DNA from: DASQZT01 sp963728965
GTDB lineage: Bacteria > Acidobacteriota > Terriglobia > Bryobacterales > Bryobacteraceae
Direction: 5' to 3'
Length of the DNA: 64,000 nucleotides
Assembly: GCA_963728965.1 (NCBI GenBank)
Contig: CAVSMH010000005.1
Location: 124,001-188,000 of the forward strand
Shown here: positions 20,796-29,869 of the stretch, piece after piece
Layout of the letters: each line of letters begins with the position of its first letter
Position numbering within the stretch: position 1 is the first letter of the stretch
Translations under genes and position numbers: made by a program
Notes under the pieces: generated by a model
Told to the model about the DNA's origin: nothing
The model's input: the letters and a program-made list of their open reading frames with translations, nothing else
Database searches by the model: none

Positions 20796-22556
20796 TCACT
20801 TGGGCGGCATGGGGAACGGTTCGGAGCGAATGATGCCGGCGCCCTCTTTAATCGTGACCAGGCGGCCGGCGGCGACACGGGCCAGGGTCTCGCGGGCGCC
20901 GTTAGGCCAGCGGATTTCGAGATCGGCAGTCTCGGCGGCCCCGAGGCCGAAGTGCAGGCGGCGGTCGCTGACCGACAGGTAGGCCGATTGGGCGAGCACC
21001 TCGCGGACCTGCTGGCGGCCGCCGTATTTCGCGGTGACGCGCGCGCCGATGGCGCTGCGGTTGGAGGTGGTGCCGATCAGCTTCACCTTGAGCCAGTGGG
21101 CGACGCCGGTGACGTCGTTGCGCAGCAGGGAGGGGGGCTCGTTCTGATTCATGACGAGGATGTCGATATCGCCGTCGTTATCGAAGTCGCCGAACGCGGC
21201 GCCGCGGCTGACGTGGGGGGCGGCGATGGCGGGTCCGGCTTCGTCCATCAGCTCCTCGAATTTGCCATTGCCGAGATTGCGGAAGACGAGGCGCGGGGTG
21301 CGGTTGGGGAAGGCGGGGAGCTTCTGGGCGACCTCAGGATAGACCGAGCCGGTGACCACGAAGAGATCGGGCGCGCCGTCGTTATCGAGGTCCTCCATGC
21401 CGGTTCCCCAGCAGACGAAGCGGGTTTCGACGCCGAGGCCGGCGCGGATGGTGATGTCGGAGAAACTGCCCTTACCGTCGTTGCGGTAGAGCACGGGGGT
21501 GTCCTCGGCGAAGTGGGTTTTGAAGAGGTCGAGGCGGCCATCGAGGTTGTAGTCGCCGACGGCGACACCCATGCCGGCCTGCTCGAGGCCATCGTCGCTG
21601 AGGGCGACGCCGCGGCGGAGGCCCTCTTCGGTGAAGGTTCCGTCGTGGTTGTTGCGGAAGAGCAGGCTGGGAGTGGAATCGCAGGCGACGTAGATGTCGG
21701 GCCAGCCGTCATCGTCGAAATCGGCGGCGACGGCAGTGAGGCCGTAGCTGGAGCGGACTTTGGCGATGCCGGAAGGCTCGCTGACATCGGTGAAGGTGCC
21801 GTCGCCGTTGTTGTGGAAGAGGAGGTGAGTTTCGCGGGGGAGGCCGCGGGGACCGCAGTTCACCGGCACGCCTTTCCAGTTGCAGTTGGGGTCCTGACCG
21901 GTTTTGGGGATGCGCTCGGGGTCGAAGACCAGGTAGTTGGCGACGAACAGGTCGAGCCGGCCGTCGCGATCGTAGTCCACCCAGGTGCAGCCGGTTCCCC
22001 AGCGCGGGGGAAGGAGGAGGCCGGCGGCTTGGGTGACATCGGTGAAGGTGCCATCGCCGTTGTTGCGGTAAAGGACGTTGTGGCCCCAATAGGTGAGGAA
22101 GATGTCGTCGAAGCCGTCGTTGTCGTAGTCGCCGATGGTGACGCCGAAGGCCCAACCGGCGCGGCGGAGGCCGGCCTTATCGGTGACATCGGTGAAGGTG
22201 CCGTCGCGGTTATTGCGGTAGAGGCGGTTGGTGGCGCCGGCGGGCGCGCCGCCGAAACGGGTGCCGGAGAGCACGAGGATGTCGAGCCAGCCATCGTTGT
22301 CGTAATCGAAGAAGGCGATGCCGGCGCCCATGGTTTCGACGATGTAATCGACGCGATCGGGGTTGCCGCAGATGACGGGCGCAGTGAGCCCGGCCTGGCG
22401 GGCGACATCGGTGAAGCGGGCGTGAAAGGGGAGGCCGGAAGGCTTGCCGCGCGGGGTGGCGATGACTCCGCGGGTGGCGATGCCGGCACTGCGCTGCTGG
22501 GCTTGCAGGCGGGCGGCGGGCGCGGCCAGCAAGCCGAGCAGGACGCGGCGGGTCAT
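20796..22556 (-). CDS. FG-GAP/VCBS-repeat protein with ASPIC/UnbV C-terminal domain
   Basis: The 586-residue protein starts MTRRVLLGLLAAPAARLQAQ, an export signal. At least seven FG-GAP-type calcium loops follow, including DYDNDGWLD, DYDNDGFDD, DYDRDGRLD, DFDDDGWPD, DYNLDGRLD, DLDNDGAPD and DFDNDGDID, forming an integrin-like beta-propeller. The last 100 residues (HWLKVKLIGTTSNRSAIGARV, YLSVSDRRLHFGLG, LEIRWPNGARET) are an ASPIC/UnbV domain. Such proteins are secreted and often encoded with SusD-like, Oar or TPR proteins in soil bacteria; a binding role is assumed. Its ATG overlaps the stop of the TPR gene by four bases (ATGA), so the two are translationally coupled. Confidence 0.93.
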   Translation of the reverse strand: MTRRVLLGLLAAPAARLQAQQRSAGIATRGVIATPRGKPSGLPFHARFTDVARQAGLTAPVICGNPDRVDYIVETMGAGIAFFDYDNDGWLDILVLSGTRFGGAPAGATNRLYRNNRDGTFTDVTDKAGLRRAGWAFGVTIGDYDNDGFDDIFLTYWGHNVLYRNNGDGTFTDVTQAAGLLLPPRWGTGCTWVDYDRDGRLDLFVANYLVFDPERIPKTGQDPNCNWKGVPVNCGPRGLPRETHLLFHNNGDGTFTDVSEPSGIAKVRSSYGLTAVAADFDDDGWPDIYVACDSTPSLLFRNNHDGTFTEEGLRRGVALSDDGLEQAGMGVAVGDYNLDGRLDLFKTHFAEDTPVLYRNDGKGSFSDITIRAGLGVETRFVCWGTGMEDLDNDGAPDLFVVTGSVYPEVAQKLPAFPNRTPRLVFRNLGNGKFEELMDEAGPAIAAPHVSRGAAFGDFDNDGDIDILVMNQNEPPSLLRNDVTGVAHWLKVKLIGTTSNRSAIGARVTAKYGGRQQVREVLAQSAYLSVSDRRLHFGLGAAETADLEIRWPNGARETLARVAAGRLVTIKEGAGIIRSEPFPMPPK

Positions 22557-23659
22557 GGGCGCATGGTCTCGACGTGGACGGCTTTGAGTCTCCCGGCGTT
22601 GAGCGCTTTGACGCGATCGAGGGCTTTCTGCGCTTCGGCGCCGCGGCCGACGGCATCGAGCGCGCGGGCGAGTTGATAGAAAGCGGTGGGCTCTTCGGGG
22701 TTGAGCGCGGCGGCTTTCTGGAGCAGGGGCACGGCCTGGGCGGGTTTGGACTGCTGCATCAAGGCCTTGCCGAGGTAGAAGTACGGCCCCCAGAAATCGG
22801 GATTGCGGCGGCGGGCCTCCTGGAGGTGGGGGACGCCTTCGGCGGCGCGGTCCTCCTGCACGAGGAGGCTGCCGAGGTAGTAGTGGGCCGAAGCGCTGTC
22901 CGGGCGCTGGCGGAGGGCCTGGGTCAACTCGGCGATGGCGGGGTCGGTGTCGCGGGTGCTGATGTAGGCCTTGCCGAGTTCGAGATGGGCATCGGGAAAA
23001 TCGGGATCGAGCTTGATGGTCTCGCGAAAGGACTGGATGGCGTCGTCGAAGAGACCGGCGTCGTAGTAGGCTTTGCCGATCAGGAAACTGGTCTGGGCGG
23101 GGCCGGCATTGGCGAGGAGTTCGGCCAGGACCTGTTTGGCGCGGGCGGGCTGCTTCTGCTGGAAGTAGGCGGCGCCGAGGAGGTAGAGAACGGCGTTGTT
23201 GTGGGGATCGGCGGCGCGCAGGGGCTCGAGGATTTTCACGGCCGCGTCCACGTCGCCGGTGCGCAACTGGCAGGTGGCGAGCAGTTCCCGGGCCTGGCGG
23301 TTGGCCGGGTCGAGCCGCACGACGCGCTGGAAGCGGGGCAGGGCAGTGGCATAGAGTTCGCGTTTGACTTCGACGAGGCCGAGGTTGAGGAGGAGACCTT
23401 TGTCATCGGGGCTGAGGCGCAGGGCGCGCTGGTAGACCGTTTCCGCTTCGGCGAGGCGGTTGGTGCGCGAGTAGACGACGCCGAGATTGCCGAGCGCGCC
23501 GATTTGGTTGGGGTCGGATTGGAGGACCCGGCGGAAGCCGGCTTCGGCGGCGGCGTAGTCGCCGGAGGACAGCGCGGCCGCCGCCTTTTGGAAGACAACC
23601 GCCAAAGGGTCGGCGGCCGCCAGAGCCCAGAACGCTAACAGGATGACGACTCCCCTCAC
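22553..23659 (-). CDS. Exported TPR-repeat protein
   Basis: The frame is open much further upstream, but the protein signature begins at GTG 23659: VRGVVILLAFWALAAADPLA, a signal peptide preceded by GGAG. About 368 residues follow, almost all TPR units of 34 residues: AEAGFRRVLQSDPNQIGALGNLG, AETVYQRALRLSPDDKGLLLNLG, AIQSFRETIKLDPDFPDAHLELG, and others up to the C-terminus. An ATG at 23720 is an alternative start but would put a proline-rich stretch before the signal. It lies between an Oar receptor gene and the FG-GAP/UnbV gene. TPR proteins in this setting are thought to scaffold envelope complexes. Confidence 0.85.
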   Translation of the reverse strand: MRGVVILLAFWALAAADPLAVVFQKAAAALSSGDYAAAEAGFRRVLQSDPNQIGALGNLGVVYSRTNRLAEAETVYQRALRLSPDDKGLLLNLGLVEVKRELYATALPRFQRVVRLDPANRQARELLATCQLRTGDVDAAVKILEPLRAADPHNNAVLYLLGAAYFQQKQPARAKQVLAELLANAGPAQTSFLIGKAYYDAGLFDDAIQSFRETIKLDPDFPDAHLELGKAYISTRDTDPAIAELTQALRQRPDSASAHYYLGSLLVQEDRAAEGVPHLQEARRRNPDFWGPYFYLGKALMQQSKPAQAVPLLQKAAALNPEEPTAFYQLARALDAVGRGAEAQKALDRVKALNAGRLKAVHVETMRP

Positions 23660-23686
23660 GGCTCCATTATAAGAGTGCGGCGGAGG

Positions 23687-23784
23687 GGAGCGGCCGGGTG
23701 ACCCGCCCGGTTTCATCCCGGCGTGACCGGCCGTTTCGAAATCCGCCCCCGGCTGATTGCGGAGGGGCATGACAGGCCGCTCCC
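23687..23784. repeat. Inverted repeats between the Oar and TPR genes
   Basis: GGGAGCGGCC at 23687-23696 is complementary to GGCCGCTCCC at 23775-23784. The intervening 78 bases hold further GC-rich arms (GGCCGGGTGACCCG and GTGACCGGCCG). The segment starts immediately after the Oar stop codon on the minus strand. It could fold into a branched mRNA structure that attenuates or stabilises the transcript between the two genes. No T-run follows, so it is not a standard terminator. Confidence 0.4.
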
Positions 23785-23786
23785 GA

Positions 23787-26700
23787 TCAGAAGTACAGCT
23801 TGAGGCCGAGTTGCATATTGCGCGGGTCGCGGGTGCCGCTGACCTGGCCGGCGGTGCCGATGGTTCCGGTGGTGACCGGCGTGTTGGGGTTGGGGACACT
23901 GATGCCCGTATTGGCGCCGGCCCACTGGGTGTGGTTGAACACGTTAAAGAACTCGAAGCGGAGCTGGGCGGTGACGCGCTCGGTGATCTTGGTGTTCTTG
24001 AACAGCGAGATGTCCCAATTGTTGAGGCCGGGCAGGCGGATGGTATTGCGACCGACATTGCCCAGGGTGCCATCGGGCGGCCGTCCGAAGACGAGCGGGT
24101 TGAAGTAATTGTAGCGAGTGCGCTCGGCGGGATAGATATCGCCGCCGAGGTAGTTGGCGCGGACGCCGCCACCGAGCGTGCCGGGGTTGCCGTTGGAAGT
24201 GACGGAAGCCGGAGGGCCGCTCCAGAAACGGGTGATGCCCGAGAACTGCCAGCCGTTCAGAACTACCTGCACGGCGCGGCTATGGGACAGTTTGGTGCCG
24301 AAATCGGGAAGCTCATAGACGTAATCGGCGTTGAAGACCGAAGTGCGATCGAAGCCGGCGGGGCCGTATTCGCGGCTGCGGTCGTTGTAGTAGCCGATGG
24401 CGGTGGTATCGCTATCCGTTTCATCGAGGGCCTTGGACCAGACATAGCTGAGGTTGGCGGTGAAGCGCTGGGCGAAGCGGCGGGTGAGGCGGATCTGGAG
24501 GGCGTCGTAATTACTAACCGCGCCGAAATCGGTGAAGTTGACGCTGCCGTAGCCCTTATAGGGTCGGATGGCGTTGTTCTGATTGTTGGCATTGGTGAGG
24601 ATGGGGGTGAAGACGGTGGTGCCGAGCGGCAACTGGTTGAGGTCGCGGATGTACATGAGGTGGCGTCCGGCGTTGCCCACATAGCCGACATCGATCGAAG
24701 CGGCGCGGCCCAACTGGCGCTGAACGTCGAGGCTCCAGGCGTACGTAGTGGGGATCAGGCCCAGGCGGTCGATGCCGACGGCGTTCACCGGGAAGCGGGT
24801 GCCTCCGGCAATCAGCGCGGGGGAGAGGTTGTCGACGTTACCGCCGTAGAGATTGGGGGTGTAAGTGAGCGGAGGATTGCCGAGTCCGTCGAAGTAAATG
24901 TTGTTCTGGCGGATGCGCTCGTAGAAGATACCGCCGCCGGCGCGGATGGACATTTTGCCGTCGCCGAAGGGGTCCCAGGCAATGCCGAGGCGGGGCGACC
25001 AGTTATTGAAGCGATGTTTCACGCCGCCGAGGGGCAGCCCGTTGGAGCCCTCCTCGACCATGCCGTTATAGGGGCTGCCCGAACCGGGGATGATACTGCC
25101 GAGAGGGGGTGTGGTGGTGTTGATGCGGACCGCCTGGGCGGGGTCGTACTGGTCGGGCTCGAAGTAGTTCTGGAGGTACTTTCCATAGGTGTTGGTCGGG
25201 CCCATGTAGGCCCAGCGCAAGCCCAATTCGACGGTGAGATTGCGGGCGATTTTCCAACTGTCCTGGAAGAAGGCCTCGACACCGAGGAAGCGGAAGCTGC
25301 CGTAGAAGTAGCCGTTGGTCTGAGAGACCTGGGTGTAATTGCCGAGCAGGAGGTTGGCGAGCTGGTTGCCGGAATCGTTGGGATTGAGCGCGCTCGGCCC
25401 GAAATTGATGTTGGTGGTGTCGGTCCAGGCCGGCTGCTGGCCGTTGTTATTGCGGTTGACGAAGATACCGGTTTTGAGCGTGTGACTGCCGATCACCTTG
25501 GTGAGGTTATCGGTCCAGGCGAACGTCTTGCCCTCGCTGAGCCAGCCGGGAGGAAACGAAGAGATGTTGCAGCCGGTACCGCAGCTAAAGGTCGGGAAGC
25601 GATTGCGCAGGTTGGAGACCGGATATAACTCCTGGAAGGTGAAGCCGAGCTTAGTGCGGTCATACAAGTCGGAACTGACATCGTTGCGGATATCGACTAC
25701 CTGAGTCAAATGGTTGTAAGTGAAGATGAACTCATTGGTCATGGTAGGAGATATGATGTTGATCAGGTTCCAGGCCCAACTGGCGCCGGGCTTCTTGCGG
25801 TACTCGGGCATAACGGGATAGGCGTTACCGCTAAAGATGCCGAGACCCTGGCTTTCCTGCTGGGCATCGTCCACCCAGTGGAAGAAGGCATTCATTTTGG
25901 AGCTGAAGTTATAGTCGGCGCGCAGGGCTTTCTGATTCTTACTGAAGATATACGTGTCCTGCATGGGCACGCGGACCAGGGAAGGGTCGCCGGGAGTAGG
26001 TACGCCAGTGGAGCGGTCGAGGCGGTTGATGATTTTCAAAAACGCCGGCGCGTTCTGACTCCACATACTTTGCGGGACGATGTTATTGGGGAAGGGAGTG
26101 CCGCCGATGATGTTATTGGCGTTGTCGCGCACGATGGTGCCGGGCTCGAACACGGTACCGACATTGAAGTTGGTGTTGCGGATATTGACGGGAGTGCCGT
26201 CGGCATTGAACTTCAGGGCTTTCTGAAAGTTACCGGTGAGCAGTTCGGGCGCCACGGTATCCACATAGGGGGTGCTGTTATTGGGGCGGCTGGCGCGGGT
26301 GCCTTCGTAGTTGAAGAAGAAGAAGAGTTTGGGTTCCTTGCGCGGCGAGATACCGGGAAGGTAGATGGGGCCGCCGATGTTGCCGCCGAACTGGTTAAAG
26401 CGCAGCTTGGCGACGGTTCCGGTGGTGTCGAACGGCTTGCGGGCATCGAAGGCATTGTTGCGCAGAAACTCGTAGGCCGTGCCATGAAACTCGCGGGAGC
26501 CGCTTTTCATACTGGCGGACAGGAGGATGCCGGGATTTCTGCCGTACTCGGCGTTGAAGACGTTGGTCTGCTCTTTGAATTCGCCGACCGCGTCCATGCT
26601 GAGCTGGGTGTACTGGCCATCGTTGGCGCCGACATCGGTATTGATGGAGCCATCGAGAAAGAAGTTATTGTTACTGCCGCGCATGCCATTGACGTTGAAG

Positions 26701-27242
26701 GCGTCGGTGTTATTGAAGGCCAGGCGAAAGTCGGAAGTATCATTGGAGACGACGCCGGGTAAGGTGCGCATGAGCGACTGGAAATCGCGGCCGTTGAGGC
26801 TGAGCTCGGTGACCTGGCGGGAAGTAAGAACGAATCCCCTCTGCGCGGTGGTGGTTTCGACGGTGGGAGCTTCGGCAGTAACTTCGACGGTTTCGCTGGT
26901 AGCTCCGACTTCGGCGGCCATGGTACCGAGGTTCATGATCTGGTTGGGATCGAGCACGAGCTTGGAGCGGCTGAATATTTTGAACCCGGAAGCCTCGATT
27001 TTAACCGTGTAAACCGCGGGTAACAGCGGCCGTAACTGGAACGAGCCATCGGCGGCGGTCGTAGTTTCGCGGACTACGATCTGCTTGGCTTCATCGGTGG
27101 CAGTTACTTTCGCGTTGGGCACGCCGCCACCCTGTGCATCGAGCACGGTACCTTGAATGACGCCGGATTGGGCGAAGGCGGATGGCACAGACAGGGCCAA
27201 TCCGAGTAAGCACACACCAGATGTTACGAGTAACCTGCGCAT
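23787..27242 (-). CDS. Oar-like TonB-dependent outer-membrane receptor
   Basis: The 1151-residue protein has signal peptide MRRLLVTSGVCLLGLALSVPSAFA and an excellent ribosome-binding site (GAGGAGGG) 8 bases before the ATG. A carboxypeptidase-regulatory-like domain spans about 25-115 (GVIQGTVLDAQGGGVPNAKVTA). A plug domain with LSLNGRDFQSLMRTLPGV and NNFFLDGSINTDVG precedes a very long beta-barrel with NAEYGRNPGILLSASMKSGS and ending NMQLGLKLYF. Length and layout fit the acidobacterial Oar class. It is first in a minus-strand set with the TPR and FG-GAP/UnbV genes, so the three probably form one envelope system. A consensus-like sigma-70 promoter lies upstream. Confidence 0.94.
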   Translation of the reverse strand: MRRLLVTSGVCLLGLALSVPSAFAQSGVIQGTVLDAQGGGVPNAKVTATDEAKQIVVRETTTAADGSFQLRPLLPAVYTVKIEASGFKIFSRSKLVLDPNQIMNLGTMAAEVGATSETVEVTAEAPTVETTTAQRGFVLTSRQVTELSLNGRDFQSLMRTLPGVVSNDTSDFRLAFNNTDAFNVNGMRGSNNNFFLDGSINTDVGANDGQYTQLSMDAVGEFKEQTNVFNAEYGRNPGILLSASMKSGSREFHGTAYEFLRNNAFDARKPFDTTGTVAKLRFNQFGGNIGGPIYLPGISPRKEPKLFFFFNYEGTRASRPNNSTPYVDTVAPELLTGNFQKALKFNADGTPVNIRNTNFNVGTVFEPGTIVRDNANNIIGGTPFPNNIVPQSMWSQNAPAFLKIINRLDRSTGVPTPGDPSLVRVPMQDTYIFSKNQKALRADYNFSSKMNAFFHWVDDAQQESQGLGIFSGNAYPVMPEYRKKPGASWAWNLINIISPTMTNEFIFTYNHLTQVVDIRNDVSSDLYDRTKLGFTFQELYPVSNLRNRFPTFSCGTGCNISSFPPGWLSEGKTFAWTDNLTKVIGSHTLKTGIFVNRNNNGQQPAWTDTTNINFGPSALNPNDSGNQLANLLLGNYTQVSQTNGYFYGSFRFLGVEAFFQDSWKIARNLTVELGLRWAYMGPTNTYGKYLQNYFEPDQYDPAQAVRINTTTPPLGSIIPGSGSPYNGMVEEGSNGLPLGGVKHRFNNWSPRLGIAWDPFGDGKMSIRAGGGIFYERIRQNNIYFDGLGNPPLTYTPNLYGGNVDNLSPALIAGGTRFPVNAVGIDRLGLIPTTYAWSLDVQRQLGRAASIDVGYVGNAGRHLMYIRDLNQLPLGTTVFTPILTNANNQNNAIRPYKGYGSVNFTDFGAVSNYDALQIRLTRRFAQRFTANLSYVWSKALDETDSDTTAIGYYNDRSREYGPAGFDRTSVFNADYVYELPDFGTKLSHSRAVQVVLNGWQFSGITRFWSGPPASVTSNGNPGTLGGGVRANYLGGDIYPAERTRYNYFNPLVFGRPPDGTLGNVGRNTIRLPGLNNWDISLFKNTKITERVTAQLRFEFFNVFNHTQWAGANTGISVPNPNTPVTTGTIGTAGQVSGTRDPRNMQLGLKLYF

Positions 27243-27269
27243 TGAGACAAACCCTCCTCACTGTGGTGT

Positions 27270-27298
27270 ATTGTATCCGATGTTACCTAAGGCAGCAA
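27270..27298 (-). promoter_or_regulatory. Sigma-70-type promoter of the Oar gene
   Basis: On the minus strand TTGCTG (27293-27298) and TACAAT (27270-27275) are separated by exactly 17 bases. Transcription would start near 27263, leaving a leader of about 20 bases that contains the GAGGAGGG ribosome-binding site of the receptor gene. Confidence 0.65.
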
Positions 27299-27452
27299 GG
27301 AGAAATGTCGAGTGGGTGTGCAGAGGGAGGACGCGCGGTGTGGGAGTGCGAAAGCGGTATCTATCTTCGTGTGAGGAGCTGTATTGGGGCGGCCGTGGGA
27401 GGTAGGTTCGCGTTAACGGGGATGGAAAGCGACTGTGAGTTGCACTTACCAA

Positions 27453-28451
27453 TCAGGGCGCACAAATCGCCGATTCGAGAGCTTCCACACAGTTACGGCC
27501 GTTGTCTTTAGCGCGATAGAGGGCAAGGTCGGCCTCGCGGACCAGGTTAGCGGCATCGGAGGGAGCGGGAATGTAACGGGCGGCGACGCCGATGCTACAG
27601 GTGACGGAGAGGGCATCGCCCGCGGCATGGAAGATCTCCGAGCAGACGGCTTCGCGGATGCGCTCGGCCTGGGTGGTGGCATCGGCGAGGCTGCAACCGG
27701 GCAAAACGATGAGGAACTCTTCGCCGCCGTAGCGGCCGAGGGCGTCGTACCGGCGGATGGCGCCTTTCATGCGGCGGGCGGTTTCACGGAGAACGGCATC
27801 GCCGGCGAGATGGCCGCGCGTGTCGTTGACCTGTTTGAAGCGGTCGAGATCGACCAGGAGCACGGCCAGGGGCTGGGATTCGCGGCCGGCGCGGGCGAGC
27901 TCGAGGTTGAGGGTATCGAGGATGCAGGCGCGGTTGAGCAGCCCGGTAAGGCTATCGTGAGTGGCCTGCTCCCGCAGGGCCTCGCGTGCCAGGAGGAGTT
28001 CTTCCTGGAGGTCGAGAATGCGGCGGCCGGCGCGGAGGCGGGCGCGCAACTCATGGGCATTGAACGGTTTGGTGAGATAGTCGTCGGCACCGGCATCCAT
28101 GCCCTCGACGAGATCGCCGGATTCGGTGCGGGCGGTAAGCAAGAGGATATAGATGTAGGGCTCGCGGCGGGCGGCGCGCACGCGGCGGCAGACCTCGACG
28201 CCGTCGAGGCCGGGCATCATCCAGTCGAGGATGGCCAGGCGGGGTGCATAATCGGCCTGGAGGATTTCCCAGGCCTCGGTGCCGTCGCGCGCGACGACGG
28301 CCTCGTAATCCCACTTGGTCAACATGCTCTTCAGCATGGACTGGAACACGGGATTATCTTCGGCAGCGAGAATCTTCATGCGGCGCTCCGGCGCCGGGAC
28401 TGTCTCCGAAGCAAGTAAGTCCTTTACTTTTGATGTCGTATTTAAGGTCAT
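27453..28451 (-). CDS. Response regulator-type diguanylate cyclase (REC-GGDEF)
   Basis: The start is ATG 28451 (MTLNTTSKVKDLLASE), preceded by GGGAGGAG, giving 332 residues. The receiver domain has acidic pocket AAEDN, phospho-acceptor Asp76 in LAILDWMMPGLDG, and the conserved Lys in LTKPF. A helical linker leads to the GGDEF domain with DSLTGLLNR, VDLDRFKQVND and active-site GGEEF at 242-246. RRYD at 233-236 is an intact I-site, so the enzyme is expected to make cyclic di-GMP from two GTP with product inhibition. The layout differs from PleD in having one receiver. No histidine kinase gene adjoins it, so its partner is encoded elsewhere. Confidence 0.95.
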   Translation of the reverse strand: MTLNTTSKVKDLLASETVPAPERRMKILAAEDNPVFQSMLKSMLTKWDYEAVVARDGTEAWEILQADYAPRLAILDWMMPGLDGVEVCRRVRAARREPYIYILLLTARTESGDLVEGMDAGADDYLTKPFNAHELRARLRAGRRILDLQEELLLAREALREQATHDSLTGLLNRACILDTLNLELARAGRESQPLAVLLVDLDRFKQVNDTRGHLAGDAVLRETARRMKGAIRRYDALGRYGGEEFLIVLPGCSLADATTQAERIREAVCSEIFHAAGDALSVTCSIGVAARYIPAPSDAANLVREADLALYRAKDNGRNCVEALESAICAP

Positions 28452-28509
28452 GCGCTCCTCCCGTGTTGACTTATCGGCCGATGGGAGAGGGAACATGAGG
28501 GTTGGGGTT

Positions 28510-29769
28510 CTAGCCGGTTCGATCCGGTACCTTGCGGGGAGGCTCGGTGAGAAAACCGGAGGAGTCGCACCAGGCCCAGGCGACGGCGGTGAGGGTACCG
28601 AAGGCCCCGGCGATCAGGCCGATGACGCGCGGGCTGAGGAACTGGGAGGCGATGCCGGCGGCGGCCATGGACACGATCATGATGCTCCAACGCAGCGATT
28701 CCATGGTGGCGAAGACGCGGCCGCGGAGGGCGTCGGGAGTGTGCCGCAGGAGTTGCAAGTTATTGAGGACAGAGGTGATGGCCATGCCGACGCGGGAGAG
28801 CATCATACACAGGAGGGCGAAGGCGTAGGATTCCACCTGACTGAAGAGCATGTACGCGGTTCCGTGGAGGATATACGAGATCGTAACAGTCCGTTTGTAC
28901 CCGGCGAAGGTCTGGCGGCGACCGGCGAGGTGCCCGATGGCACCTCCGAGGAGCAGGCCTATGCCGGCGAAGCCCCAGATGGAACCGATGCCGGACGCGC
29001 CGCGATGGAAGACCTGCTCGCCAAAGAGGGCGAAGAGGATCTGGGCGGCGCCTCCGCCCATGGCCCATCCGACGGAGATCAGGGCGATTCCCATCATGAG
29101 GGGGACGGAACGGATGTAGGCGAGGCCTTCGAGGTAGTCGTGCCAGGGACGGAGGTGGGCGGCGGCGGGGTCGCGGCGGGGGCGAAAGCCGAGGGGGGTG
29201 TGGATGCGGGAGATGGCCACGGCGGAGAACACGAAGGACAGGGCGTTGATGAGAAAGGCCCAGAGGTAGCCGAATTGGGCTGCGCTGAAGCCGGCCAGGA
29301 GAGTGCCGGCGGTGAGGGTGGCCCAACCGGTGGTCTGGGTAAGGGAGTTGGCGGTGTGCAACTCGGCGGGGGTGGCGATGGTGGGGAGGATGGCGGAACG
29401 GCCGCTGGTGAAGAAAGGGGAAGCGAACATGAGGGCACCGCTGAGGAGGTAGAGGAGCCACGGGCGGGGCTGGTGGATGGTGAAGATGAAGGCGGCGGCG
29501 AGGGCGGCGCGGAGGAGGTCGCTGGCGACCATGATGTGCTTGCGGTCGAGCCGGTCGAGGGCGACGCCGGCGACGGGACCGGCGAGGACGGCGGGGATGG
29601 CGCGGGAGAGCATGACGCCGGAGACGACGAGGCCGGAACCGGATTTCTCCATGACAAGGGCGAAGACGGCGATGTTATTGAAGTAATCGCCGATTTCGCT
29701 GACGACCTGGGCCATCCAGGTGTAACGATAGTTGGGATTCCGGCGCAGGAGCGCCAGGAGGGACGTCAT
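28510..29769 (-). CDS. MFS transporter (enterobactin-exporter/macrolide-efflux type)
   Basis: The 419-residue protein has about twelve hydrophobic segments and the short loop motif LDRLDRKHIMVASDLLRAALA between helices 2 and 3. This is typical of the EntS/MefA-like MFS branch. The N-terminus MTSLLALLRRNPNYRYTWMAQVVSEIGDYFNNIAVFAL is characteristic of the group. It should export a small molecule by proton antiport; the substrate cannot be told. The gene stands alone, with a tandem repeat carrying two -10-like hexamers just upstream. Confidence 0.88.
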   Translation of the reverse strand: MTSLLALLRRNPNYRYTWMAQVVSEIGDYFNNIAVFALVMEKSGSGLVVSGVMLSRAIPAVLAGPVAGVALDRLDRKHIMVASDLLRAALAAAFIFTIHQPRPWLLYLLSGALMFASPFFTSGRSAILPTIATPAELHTANSLTQTTGWATLTAGTLLAGFSAAQFGYLWAFLINALSFVFSAVAISRIHTPLGFRPRRDPAAAHLRPWHDYLEGLAYIRSVPLMMGIALISVGWAMGGGAAQILFALFGEQVFHRGASGIGSIWGFAGIGLLLGGAIGHLAGRRQTFAGYKRTVTISYILHGTAYMLFSQVESYAFALLCMMLSRVGMAITSVLNNLQLLRHTPDALRGRVFATMESLRWSIMIVSMAAAGIASQFLSPRVIGLIAGAFGTLTAVAWAWCDSSGFLTEPPRKVPDRTG

Positions 29770-29791
29770 GGAGCTTTCATCTTAGCAGCGG

Positions 29792-29835
29792 GAACATTGT
29801 ACGCGGGCCCGAACATTGTACGCGGGCCCGAACAT
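29792..29835. repeat. Tandem 19-bp repeat upstream of the MFS gene
   Basis: GAACATTGTACGCGGGCCC occurs at 29792-29810 and again at 29811-29829, and a third partial copy (GAACATT) starts at 29830. Each full unit carries TACAAT on the minus strand, so the duplication doubles a possible -10 element 20-50 bases before the transporter ATG. No matching -35 hexamers were found. Confidence 0.7.
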
Positions 29836-29841
29836 TTTCAT

Positions 29842-29861
29842 CCTTCGTTGCGCTACGAAGG
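29842..29861. terminator. Hairpin after the second ADOP gene
   Basis: CCTTCGT-TGCGCT-ACGAAGG forms a 7-bp stem with a 6-base loop, 9 bases past the stop of the minus-strand permease gene. No T-run follows on either strand, so it is only a weak terminator candidate. Confidence 0.3.
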
Positions 29862-29869
29862 ACCATGTC

